From: Syntrophaceae bacterium
GTDB lineage: Bacteria; Desulfobacterota; Syntrophia; Syntrophales; PHBD01
DNA: 64,000 nt
NCBI GenBank assembly: GCA_013177825.1
Contig: JABLXX010000001.1
Location: forward strand, 582,936 to 646,935
Direction of reading: 5' to 3'
Every line of letters begins with the position of its first letter. Position 1 is the stretch's first letter. Shown here in pieces: positions 1-7,655 of this stretch. The notes beneath the pieces were generated by a model. It did no database searches. It saw nothing but the letters and a program-made list of their open reading frames with translations, and had not been told where the DNA came from. The translations under genes were made by a program, and so were the position numbers.

Positions 1-149
1 AGTGGTTCGAATGGCCGATGGTGTAAACCTGCATGATCGCCTGGCTAGCTCCTCTAATCGAAGGTCTGCCAGGCGAAATCGGGCGCTGCCTGCTTGGCGG
101 AAGGGGATTCCGGAGAGGTTTTCATGTGCGGACTTCCCTGGTCGCTACT

Positions 150-929
150 TCATTTCATGAGAAGCATCTCGTCCCACTTGCTGTAGAGAAAACGGATAAA
201 ATCGTACTCGAACGGGAAGCCGCTCTCATAATACCGGAACGGTACCCGATGCCGCGCGTCGACGGCCTCCAGCGCGGATGTGCCGGCGAGAACGATTTCT
301 CCGTGATCGACGCCCTTGAGGGGGTCGATCACGCTGATCAGCGCATAGCGGATGCCGGCGTCCACCGCGGATCCGCCGGCGCTGCGCAGGTTGTTGGGAC
401 CCAGCACCGGCAGGACCAGGTAGGGACCGGAATCGACGTTCCAGTGGCCCAGGGTCTGTCCGAAACCCTCGTTTTGCTTCGCCAGGCCCATCGGTGTGGC
501 CGGGTCGAGCAGGCCGCCGATGCCGATGGTGCTGTTGGCCAGGAAGCGGCCGAACGTGATCAGGAACTTCTTCCCTTTCAGCTGGAAGGCGCTGTTGTAG
601 AGCGTGCGGAACTCTCCGATGTTGCCGAAAAAGTTGGAAATCCCTTTCCGGGCGAAGGTGGGGACGACAAACTCGTAACCCCGCACGACGGGGAGAAAGA
701 AGTATTTATCGAACCGGTAATTGAAGTTGTACATGCTGCGGTTGAAGCCCTCCCAGGGATCCGCAATGTCGGCGATCCGCTCGTCGTCACTGAATTCGGC
801 GACCGTGTGCCTGGCAGGCTCCTCGGGAGGCAGCGCCGAGGTCCTTGTCACGGCGCACCCGGAAAGGAACAGGACCAGGTACAGGGCGACGACGAAAAAC
901 GGGCATGTGCGAGAAAGGAGAAACGTCAT
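150..929 (-). CDS. mlaA: MlaA (VacJ) family outer-membrane lipoprotein
   Basis: The 259-residue product is an MlaA-type lipoprotein. In the Mla pathway this family removes mislocalised phospholipids from the outer leaflet of the outer membrane and passes them to periplasmic MlaC. A hydrophobic signal peptide ends in the lipobox LSGC, with Cys25 the predicted lipidated residue. The family core follows: DPWEGFNRSMYNFNYRFD at about 57-75, the GISNFFGNIGE region, and GPNNLRSAGG near 180. Length is normal for the family. It lies 10 bp downstream of a secreted hydrolase on the same strand and is probably co-transcribed with it. No mlaBCDEF genes are visible nearby. Family assignment is firm; function here is inferred from the family. 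Confidence 0.93.
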   Translation of the reverse strand: MTFLLSRTCPFFVVALYLVLFLSGCAVTRTSALPPEEPARHTVAEFSDDERIADIADPWEGFNRSMYNFNYRFDKYFFLPVVRGYEFVVPTFARKGISNFFGNIGEFRTLYNSAFQLKGKKFLITFGRFLANSTIGIGGLLDPATPMGLAKQNEGFGQTLGHWNVDSGPYLVLPVLGPNNLRSAGGSAVDAGIRYALISVIDPLKGVDHGEIVLAGTSALEAVDARHRVPFRYYESGFPFEYDFIRFLYSKWDEMLLMK

Positions 930-939
930 GCGGTACGCC

Positions 940-2214
940 TCATTCCTGTTTGAAGAAGCCGATGAAGTCGGCCATGTTGTCCCGGTATTCCAGGTTGCCC
1001 ATGTGGCCCCCTCGGGGATAGATCCTGGCCCGCTCGCCGAACAGCCCGCGGAGGTAGTCGACCTCCTCCTTCGTCAGGATGAAGTCGTCTTCGTTCGTCA
1101 TCGCCCCGAACTTGGGGGACGCTTTCAGGTACCCTTCGATGCTCCTGAGGCCAAGGGAAGCGATGTACGCGGCCCGGTCAAGACCCGGCCGCTTCTTCCG
1201 GATATAGGGATAGAAGTATTCATCGAAATAGGTGAGGAAACTCAGATGGACGGACACCCGGAAATAGTCGCCAAGCGGGTCGGTGGCACCGAGGACCCGG
1301 TTTTTCGGCACGACGTAGCCGCTGTTGGTCATGACGTCCGAGGAAAAGACCATTCCGGCCAGGGAGATCCGGAAGGAAAGACCGATCAGGCCTCCGCTTT
1401 CATCGCGGGAGAAAAGATGGGCCTTGTAGACCGCGTAGAGGAAATTGTCGTCGATGTCGACGTAATCGCCCCTGCGGTAGAAATCGATGACTTTGGCGAG
1501 CATCCGGTTGAAATAGACTCCGATCTTCCGTGATCCTCCGGGTATTCTCTCCAGCAGTCCCTCGATGCGGTTTACGGAGTTGAAGAGGTTCACCGCCGGA
1601 TTGACCAGAAGGACCTTGCGAAAGTTGAAAACCTTCCTCTCTTCGTCCAGCCGGGCCACGAAAGCGGCATGGGTCCCGCCCAGGCTGTATCCGCAGAGGT
1701 GGAATTCGGACACCTCGACGTCCGCCTTCACCCTGTCCCAGGCGAGTTCCATTGCCCGGTGGAGATCCTCCGCGTCTTCCGTCAGATCGCCGGGGACGTG
1801 GCTTCGAGAGGCATTGATGATAAAGTTCGGGTGGGTCGGAGACGGCAGCGTAATGACATGATAGCCTGCTTTGTAGAGCGCCGCCATCATCGCCAACGCC
1901 TTCTGCGACTGGTCGTCGGCGCCGGTCCCGGCGATCAGGAAAACCAGGGGCGCCTTCCTGTCCTGGTAGGCCAGCGTGCAGCGGAGCCCTTCATCGTAAA
2001 AGAAAACATCGGGCTTCCGGAGAGCGGGGTTGATTTCTAAGAAGAGCTGGCGCACGGACATTCGCTCCGGACGCGGGGCCTTGAGGGGACCGGGAGTCCC
2101 CAGGATCGTGGCCTCGTAGGCGCCGGGGATCGGATAGCCGTAATCGTCCGCCGCCGGGACTGCAGCAGGCAGCAGCAAAAGCCAGAGAATAAGGAGGGCG
2201 AGCAGGCGCTTCAT
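940..2214 (-). CDS. Secreted alpha/beta hydrolase
   Basis: This 424-residue protein starts with a typical Sec signal peptide (MKRLLALLILWLLLLPAAVPAA), so it should be periplasmic. The mature part looks like an alpha/beta-hydrolase: an oxyanion-strand segment (LVFLIAGTG) near residue 92, a nucleophile elbow GYSLGG near 175 supplying the serine, and a C-terminal GGHMGN that could supply the histidine. It is followed after 10 bp by mlaA, so a role in envelope lipid metabolism is plausible. That link comes only from position; the substrate cannot be read from the sequence. It is divergent from the gene at 2525. Confidence 0.75.
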   Translation of the reverse strand: MKRLLALLILWLLLLPAAVPAADDYGYPIPGAYEATILGTPGPLKAPRPERMSVRQLFLEINPALRKPDVFFYDEGLRCTLAYQDRKAPLVFLIAGTGADDQSQKALAMMAALYKAGYHVITLPSPTHPNFIINASRSHVPGDLTEDAEDLHRAMELAWDRVKADVEVSEFHLCGYSLGGTHAAFVARLDEERKVFNFRKVLLVNPAVNLFNSVNRIEGLLERIPGGSRKIGVYFNRMLAKVIDFYRRGDYVDIDDNFLYAVYKAHLFSRDESGGLIGLSFRISLAGMVFSSDVMTNSGYVVPKNRVLGATDPLGDYFRVSVHLSFLTYFDEYFYPYIRKKRPGLDRAAYIASLGLRSIEGYLKASPKFGAMTNEDDFILTKEEVDYLRGLFGERARIYPRGGHMGNLEYRDNMADFIGFFKQE

Positions 2215-2524
2215 TCAACAGGACCACGTTCTTTCGAGTCTTGTTTCGCTGGGATCGTCGGACGAACACGCGGTGCGTCGCAGCATCCCCATGAAGGGTG
2301 TATGCCGGGGACAATTCCTTATACATGAATGGAGGCCGAATGCAGAGAAAAAAACGACGGCTCGTCCGTGGCGGGCTCTCCGCGCCGTCTGCTCGTCGCA
2401 TTGGCGGGGGTGCCGTGAAGAGTGAAAGAACATCTTGCCCAACGGCCGGGAGGATTGTATCCTCTGCCCCGGCATTGCTTTTTCGTTTGCCGTACCCCTT
2501 GCATCCCCCGAAAAGGAGAAAATC
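2215..2524. other. Divergent intergenic region
   Basis: This 310-bp stretch separates the minus-strand hydrolase-mlaA pair from the plus-strand DUF4139 gene and must contain promoters for both directions. I found no convincing sigma-70 hexamer pair or strong hairpin. The only clear signal is the ribosome binding site AAGGAG just before the ATG at 2525. Open frames crossing it show no protein-like features. Confidence 0.5.
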
Positions 2525-4240
2525 ATGTCCCTTGATAAATTCATGATTCGCGGCGATTGGATGCGACATTGCCTCGGGAGAGTCCTCTCCCTTCTTCTTT
2601 TGCTGTTCCTGGCCGTGCCGGTCATCCCGGCCGGGGCCTCCGAGACGGTCCCGTCGAAGATCCGGGACGTCATGCTTTTCTCGGACCAGGCCCTGGTGAC
2701 AAGGGAGGCATCGCTCCACGTGAAGCCGGGACTCCAGGAGCTGTTCCTGGACGTGGAGGCCTTCCAGGTGGACGGCGACTCCGTCACGGCCAAGGTCTTC
2801 GGTGACGGCGAGATCCTGGGCGTCCAGTTCCGGGAGGTGCCCCTCCGGGAGGCGGCCCAGGAGAACATCCGGGCCCTGGAGCAGAAGCTCCGGGCCCTGC
2901 GCCAGACGGAGCGGCGCCTGAACGACGACAAGGAGGTCCTGGCGAAGAAGGAGCAGTTCCTGAAGGCCATCGTCACCTTCTCCGAGGGGCAGGTGCCCAA
3001 GGACATCAAGACGTCCTTTCCGAAAATGGAGGACCTGGACAAGACGCTGCGCTTCCTGGGGACGCACTTCGACGCCGTTGCGCGGGACCGGCGGGCCCTG
3101 GACGAGAAGATCGAGGACGTCCGGAAGGACATCGCGGTCGCCGAAAAGGAGCTGCAGGCCCTGAGGAGGCCCTCGGGAGAGGCGAAGAAGGTCGTCGAGG
3201 TGACCTTCCGGGCCGTCCGGGAGCAGCGGATCCGCATCGAGGCATCCTACCTCGTGCGCCGGGCGGCGTGGGGACCCCTCTACCGGGCCTCGGTCTCGTC
3301 GTCGCTGGACGGCGTGGACCTGTCCCTGTTTTCCCGGATCCGCCAGAAGACGGGAGAGGATTGGGACAGGGTGGCCCTTTCCCTTTCCAACGTGATCCCC
3401 CTCAAGGGTGTCGATCTCCCCGAGCCCGCCCCCTGGATCCTCTCGCTCCCGAGACCCGCGCCGACCATGTACAAGCGGGCCGAGCGGTATGACATGAACC
3501 GGTCGAAGGCCGCCATGGCGGCGCCGGCGCCGATGGCGGAGGCGATGGCCGGTGCTGTGGAAGATGAAGCCCCGGCCCGGGAGGCCGCTTTCGTCTCCGC
3601 CGCCCGGGAGGCGGGTGCGCTGTCCTTCGAATACCGCATTCCCCAGGCGGTGAGCATCGAGTCGCGGGACAAGGAAACCATCCTGCCCCTGACGACGAAA
3701 CGCCTGACCGGGGAGTTCTTTCTCTACACCGTGCCGAAAACCAGCAACCTGGCCTTTCTCGTGTGCCGGACCGCCTCCGACGCGGAACTCCTGAGCGGCC
3801 CGCTGAACGTCTATTTCGGCGGGCGCTACGTGGGCAAGACCATGCTGGCGGAAAAACGGCCGGGCAAGGAGTTCTACCTGAATCTGGGGGCCGACCGGGA
3901 GGTGAAGGTCCAGCGGGTGAAGAGCCGGGACAGGCTGAAAGAAACCCTCTTCGGGATGGAGCGGAACACGACCGTCCGCGAGCTGTCCTATATGCTGACC
4001 GTCGAGAACCTGAAGGATAAACCCGTTACCGTCCGGATTCTCGATGCCGTGCCGGTCTCCCGGACCGACCGGATCCAGGTGAAGGACCTGAAGCTCGATC
4101 CCCAGCCGAAGGAAAAGGACGTCCAGGGCCAGGAGGGCGTCTACCTCTGGGAAGTCACGCTGAAGCCGCGGGAAAAGCGGGACGTCGGGATCTCCTTCGA
4201 GGTGTCCTACCCCAAGGATTCGCCGCCTGTCGGCCTGTAA
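2525..4240 (+). CDS. DUF4139 / mucoidy inhibitor MuiA-like exported protein
   Basis: The 571-residue product resembles the MuiA/DUF4139 family. An N-terminal DUF4140-type beta domain begins after a signal peptide (VLSLLLLLFLAVPVIPAGAS) with VPSKIRDVMLFSDQALVTRE. Next comes a charged coiled coil of about 100 residues, then the DUF4139 domain (FRAVREQRIRIEASYLVRRA onward), interrupted by an Ala/Pro-rich low-complexity stretch around 320-350. The frame is open 30 codons further upstream, but the start at 2525 has a clear AAGGAG and places the signal peptide near the N terminus. The biochemical role of the family is poorly known. The next gene begins 20 bp downstream. Confidence 0.82.
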   Translation: MSLDKFMIRGDWMRHCLGRVLSLLLLLFLAVPVIPAGASETVPSKIRDVMLFSDQALVTREASLHVKPGLQELFLDVEAFQVDGDSVTAKVFGDGEILGVQFREVPLREAAQENIRALEQKLRALRQTERRLNDDKEVLAKKEQFLKAIVTFSEGQVPKDIKTSFPKMEDLDKTLRFLGTHFDAVARDRRALDEKIEDVRKDIAVAEKELQALRRPSGEAKKVVEVTFRAVREQRIRIEASYLVRRAAWGPLYRASVSSSLDGVDLSLFSRIRQKTGEDWDRVALSLSNVIPLKGVDLPEPAPWILSLPRPAPTMYKRAERYDMNRSKAAMAAPAPMAEAMAGAVEDEAPAREAAFVSAAREAGALSFEYRIPQAVSIESRDKETILPLTTKRLTGEFFLYTVPKTSNLAFLVCRTASDAELLSGPLNVYFGGRYVGKTMLAEKRPGKEFYLNLGADREVKVQRVKSRDRLKETLFGMERNTTVRELSYMLTVENLKDKPVTVRILDAVPVSRTDRIQVKDLKLDPQPKEKDVQGQEGVYLWEVTLKPREKRDVGISFEVSYPKDSPPVGL

Positions 4241-4260
4241 AGGCCGCGGGGAGGGAGCCC

Positions 4261-4623
4261 ATGGAAACGGCCGGACGGCGGCTGTCCCGGGAATGGAAGA
4301 CCCTGGAGGCCATGATCCGCCTCCGGTGCCGGGATATCCACAAACCGGAGGGAGGCGATCTCTGCGGGGAGTGCCGTGATCTTCTCGGGTACGCGGAAGG
4401 GCGCCTCGCGAAGTGCCCCTTCGGGGAGGACAAGCCCGCCTGCACCCGCTGCCCCGTCCACTGCTACCGGCCGGAGATGCGCGAGCGGATCCGGGAGGTC
4501 ATGCGTTACGCCGGGCCCCGGATGATCCGGGAGCATCCCTGGCTGGCCCTGATGCACCTTCTGGACGGACGCCGGAAGGCGCCGGATCTCAGGTGCAAGA
4601 GGCCCGGCGGCAAGGGGGAATGA
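4261..4623 (+). CDS. YgbA-like nitrous oxide-stimulated promoter family protein
   Basis: This 120-residue cytoplasmic protein matches the small YgbA / nitrous oxide-stimulated promoter family. It has a dense set of cysteines and histidines: RCRDIH, GGDLCGECRDLL, AKCPFGEDKPACTRCPVHCY and a final LRCKR. The pattern suggests a metal or Fe-S site. E. coli ygbA responds to nitrosative stress through NsrR; no NsrR site was identified here. It begins 20 bp after the DUF4139 gene and 48 bp before the next enzyme gene, so all three may be co-transcribed. Molecular function is unknown. Confidence 0.8.
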   Translation: METAGRRLSREWKTLEAMIRLRCRDIHKPEGGDLCGECRDLLGYAEGRLAKCPFGEDKPACTRCPVHCYRPEMRERIREVMRYAGPRMIREHPWLALMHLLDGRRKAPDLRCKRPGGKGE

Positions 4624-4671
4624 CAACCGGCGGTTCCCGCCCCCATCAAACCATTCAGGAGAATTCGCTTC

Positions 4672-5490
4672 ATGGACAAGGTCATCATCACCGCCGCCAT
4701 CACGGGCAGCCGCATGACCCGCGACGTTGCCCCGCACATCCCCATCACGCCGGAGGAGATCGCGACATCCGCCTTCGAGGCCTGGCAGGCCGGGGCTTCC
4801 ATCGTCCACCTCCACGTCCGGGACCCCGAAACGGGCCTCGGCTCCCAGGACCCGGCCCTGTTCCGGCAGGTTGTGGAGCCCCTCCGGGAAAAGACGGACC
4901 TGATCCTGAGCCTCACCACCAGCGGCATTCCCGGCCGGAACCTGCCGACGGAGGAGCGCCTGGCGCCCCTGGCCCTGAAACCGGAGCTGGCCTCCTTCGA
5001 CGCCGGGTCGATCAATCTCGGCGGCGGTGTTTTCGCCAACAGCCCGGAATTTCTGGACGAAGCGGCCCGGATGATGCGGGAGGCGGGGGTGAAGCCGGAG
5101 ATCGAGGTCTTCGACCTGGGAATGCTCGTCACGGCCGTCCGGATGCGAGACGAGGGGAAACTGGACGACCCGCTCCATTTCCAGTTCGTCCTGGGGACCC
5201 CCTGGGGTGCGCCGGCGACGCCCAAGTCTTTCCTCCACCTTCACGAGCATCTGCCCGCGGACGCCACCTGGTCGACCATCGGCATCGGCCGGGGCTCCCT
5301 GCCCATGGCCATGATGGCCCTCATCCTGAACGGCCACATCCGGGTGGGCATGGAAGACAACATCTACGTGGACCGGGGGGTGCCGGCGAAGACGAACGCC
5401 GAGCTGGTGGAGCGGGTGGTCCGCATCTGCCGGGCCTACGGCCGGGACATCGCCACGCCCGCCGAGGCAAGAAAGATCCTGGGATTTTAG
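4672..5490 (+). CDS. Beta-keto acid cleavage enzyme (BKACE / Kce family)
   Basis: The 272-residue product is a BKACE (DUF849) enzyme. This Zn-dependent TIM-barrel family condenses a beta-keto acid with acetyl-CoA to give acetoacetate and a CoA ester; the founding member is the 3-keto-5-aminohexanoate cleavage enzyme of lysine fermentation. The zinc ligands are visible as VHLHVRD (His46, His48) and the late GMEDN (Glu228), along with SFDAGSINLGG and a GIGRG loop. Length is normal. No other lysine-fermentation genes (kdd, kal, kam) are nearby, so the substrate is uncertain. Start ATG is preceded by CAGGAGAATTCGCTTC. Confidence 0.9.
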   Translation: MDKVIITAAITGSRMTRDVAPHIPITPEEIATSAFEAWQAGASIVHLHVRDPETGLGSQDPALFRQVVEPLREKTDLILSLTTSGIPGRNLPTEERLAPLALKPELASFDAGSINLGGGVFANSPEFLDEAARMMREAGVKPEIEVFDLGMLVTAVRMRDEGKLDDPLHFQFVLGTPWGAPATPKSFLHLHEHLPADATWSTIGIGRGSLPMAMMALILNGHIRVGMEDNIYVDRGVPAKTNAELVERVVRICRAYGRDIATPAEARKILGF

Positions 5491-5546
5491 TTTCCTGCCG
5501 AAATTCGGATTCATTCTTTCAACGAGGTAAACCATTCGTTTCCACC

Positions 5547-5573
5547 GGATTGCCGCCTTCCGGGCGGCAATCC
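5547..5573 (+). terminator. GC-rich hairpin after the BKACE gene, probable terminator
   Basis: A perfect 11-bp inverted repeat (GGATTGCCGCC / GGCGGCAATCC) with a 5-nt loop TTCCG lies 57 bp after the BKACE stop. No clean T tract follows, so it may be an imperfect terminator or another RNA structure. Further small inverted repeats lie at about 5630-5660 (AAGCCGG-CTGA-CCGGCTT, flanked by CCACAC / GTGTGG). Confidence 0.45.
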
Positions 5574-5894
5574 ACCGTTCCAAGGACCGGACTATCCCAT
5601 TGCCCCGCCACACCTGCTCCGACGGGGACAAAGCCGGCTGACCGGCTTCCACGTGTGGTAGGCAAAGGTTTTCTTCCCTTCTGTACGGCTGACGTGCACC
5701 CGCTTCAGCCCCGTTTGATTTCCCCGTAATAATTTTCATCCCGGAATGCACCTTTCGGCCATGACCAAACGGTTTGGTAGAGGTCCGTACCTGTACCTGG
5801 GGCCGAACGTTTCCCCTCGGCCACGGCGATGCAGGTCGGTGGAAGTATAACATTCCGATTATTTTACGGATTACATGACCACGATAAAAACGAC

Positions 5895-5944
5895 TTGACA
5901 GGCAAACGGAGAAAACTTAATTTTCGAACCAAAAGTTAAGTTTT
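5895..5944 (+). promoter_or_regulatory. Promoter and overlapping operator-like inverted repeat upstream of tetR
   Basis: A perfect -35 TTGACA (5895-5900) is 17 nt from a weaker -10 TAATTT (5918-5923). Overlapping the -10 is an inverted repeat at 5912-5944 with arms AAAACTTAA and TTAAGTTTT, plus inner TTTT/AAAA symmetry. A repressor bound there would block RNA polymerase, so this is the likely self-regulation site of the TetR gene that follows. The ribosome binding site GGAG is at 5948-5951. Confidence 0.6.
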
Positions 5945-5957
5945 TCTGGAGCGACTC

Positions 5958-6566
5958 ATGGCCAAGAATCTCGACAAAGAAAAAATCCTCGATGTGGTCC
6001 GCACGATGTCGGTGAAATACGGCTTCGACAAGCTGACCCTGGCGGACATCGTCCGCCCCCTCGGCGTCAAGAAAACGGCCCTCTATCACTATTTCCCCGG
6101 CGGAAAGTGGGAGATGATCGAGGCCATGCTGCACTCCGAGGAAGAGAAGATCATGCGGAAGATGGAGGAGGCCGTCGCCGGGGAATCCGATCCCCGTCAG
6201 AAGCTGCGGGCCATGGTCCTGTCGGTCCTCGAACACACCCGCGGCCTGAGGGAGATGCTGGACGTCCCCCGCGAGATGGCGGAGCAGCTGGGCGTCATTT
6301 ACGGAAACCTTGAGCTGTCCTTCAACCGGAACATGATCGACATGCTCGTGGCGATTCTCGAAGAAGGGAAGTTGCTGAAAATATTCATGGACATCGATAC
6401 GAGTCAGCTGGCCATGTCGATCCATTTCATCATGCATCGCATCCATCCGCCCCTTGCCTACGAGGAGAGCTGGCCGGTGCTGAAGGAGCGGGTGGACGGG
6501 TTTCTGAACCTGCTCTTCTACGGGATCGTCCGCCCTGAGTGCCGTCCGGTGCCCGAGCAAGCATGA
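5958..6566 (+). CDS. TetR/AcrR family transcriptional regulator
   Basis: This is a 202-residue TetR-type repressor. The N-terminal helix-turn-helix is clear: KYGFDKLTLADIVRPLGV then KKTALYHYFPGGKWEMIEAM, within about residues 17-56. The rest is an all-helical ligand-binding and dimerisation domain. It heads a cluster with an RND adaptor 18 bp downstream and an RND pump after that, the usual arrangement for ligand-controlled efflux. An inverted repeat over its own promoter supports autoregulation. The inducer is unknown. Confidence 0.92.
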   Translation: MAKNLDKEKILDVVRTMSVKYGFDKLTLADIVRPLGVKKTALYHYFPGGKWEMIEAMLHSEEEKIMRKMEEAVAGESDPRQKLRAMVLSVLEHTRGLREMLDVPREMAEQLGVIYGNLELSFNRNMIDMLVAILEEGKLLKIFMDIDTSQLAMSIHFIMHRIHPPLAYEESWPVLKERVDGFLNLLFYGIVRPECRPVPEQA

Positions 6567-6584
6567 GTGGAACGGTGAGGCCGC

Positions 6585-7655
6585 ATGTTGAAAACCAGAG
6601 GTAATCGTCTCGAAAGTGCTCGGTTCATTGCCTGCCTCCTCGTGATTCCGGTTTTCCTTGCCGCCGGCTGCAGCGGCGGCAAGGGCGCGAACGAGCAGGC
6701 CAGTGCCCCTGTTCCCGTGGTCCTGAAGACAATCGAGAAGGCGGATGTCGAAAGGGTGATCTCCGTCACCGGGAACATCGAGGGGTTGAGAACCGCCCGG
6801 CTGGGCTTCCTGGTGGCCGGGAAGATCAACTACATTGCCGCGAGGGAAGGGGAGACCGTCCGGGCGGGGCAGCTCCTGGCGAGCCTTGATCCGGAGAGTT
6901 ACCGGATCGGCAAGGAGATGGCGGATGCCGCCGTCGCCCAGCTTGAGGATGAATACAACCGGCTGACCCTCATGCACGAGCGGAAAAGCGTCTCCGACAG
7001 CGACTACGCAAAAATCACCAGCGGTCTGAGGCAGGCCCGGGCGCAACAGCGGCTGCAGGCGAAAAACCTGGCGGACACGAGGCTGTACACGCCTTTCAGC
7101 GGGATTCTCCTGAAGCGCGGGGTCGAGGTGGGGGAGATCATCGGTACGGGCATGCCCGTCTTCGCGGTCTCCGACATCCACGTCGTGAAGGTCAACGCCT
7201 CCGTTCCCGAGACGGACCTCCAGTTCATCCGGATGGGCTCGGAGGCCCGGGTGCGCGTTTCCTCCCTCGATTCGGAATATGCGGGGAAGGTCGTGGAGAT
7301 CGGCTCCCTCGCGGAAGCGACGACCCGGGCGTTTCCCGTGAAGATAGAAGTCAAAAATCCAGGCCTGCTCATGCGGCCGGGCATGACGGCGGACATCCGG
7401 ATCCAGTCCGGAAGGAAGACGGAAACCATGGCCGTGCCCGGGGAAGCGGTCCTGCGCGACCCGGACAACGCGGCCTATGTCTTCGTCGTCGATGAAACCA
7501 GGAAACAGGCCTTCAAGCGCCGGATCTCCCTCGGGGAGATCCGCGAAAACAGCATCTCCGTGGTCTCCGGTCTCGCTCCGGGCGAGCGGATCGTGGTCGG
7601 CGGCCAGCACAAGCTCAACGACGGCACTCCCGTTGCGATCAAGCCGGAACCATGA
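6585..7655 (+). CDS. RND efflux periplasmic adaptor (membrane fusion) lipoprotein
   Basis: The 356-residue product is an HlyD/AcrA-type adaptor linking an inner-membrane RND pump to an outer-membrane channel. The signal peptide ends in lipobox LAAGC (Cys29), so the protein is a lipoprotein. A biotinyl-lipoyl-like half motif (LGFLVAGKINYIAAREGETV) precedes a coiled-coil hairpin at about 105-150, the second lipoyl half (LYTPFSGILLKRGVEVGEII), and beta-barrel and membrane-proximal domains. Its TGA stop overlaps the ATG of the pump (ATGA), indicating translational coupling. Confidence 0.93.
   Translation: MLKTRGNRLESARFIACLLVIPVFLAAGCSGGKGANEQASAPVPVVLKTIEKADVERVISVTGNIEGLRTARLGFLVAGKINYIAAREGETVRAGQLLASLDPESYRIGKEMADAAVAQLEDEYNRLTLMHERKSVSDSDYAKITSGLRQARAQQRLQAKNLADTRLYTPFSGILLKRGVEVGEIIGTGMPVFAVSDIHVVKVNASVPETDLQFIRMGSEARVRVSSLDSEYAGKVVEIGSLAEATTRAFPVKIEVKNPGLLMRPGMTADIRIQSGRKTETMAVPGEAVLRDPDNAAYVFVVDETRKQAFKRRISLGEIRENSISVVSGLAPGERIVVGGQHKLNDGTPVAIKPEP

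Larger units (their letters stand above)
5491..5957. other. Intergenic region between the BKACE gene and the tetR gene
   Basis: This 467-bp stretch holds several hairpins in its first half and, in its last 80 bp, a promoter overlapped by an inverted repeat (listed separately). Long antisense frames cross it but look like by-products of GC-rich sequence. The half nearer tetR is noticeably richer in A and T. I see no gene. Confidence 0.5.

Noticed and set aside
1-30. GGTTCGAAT near the window start, like a tRNA T-loop
   Set aside because: The flanking bases do not form a T-stem and no acceptor end follows, so it is not the 3' end of a tRNA.
4207-5853. A 548-codon minus-strand frame across the BKACE and YgbA-like genes
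   Set aside because: It is antisense to two genes with clear motifs and ribosome binding sites and shows no recognisable domain.
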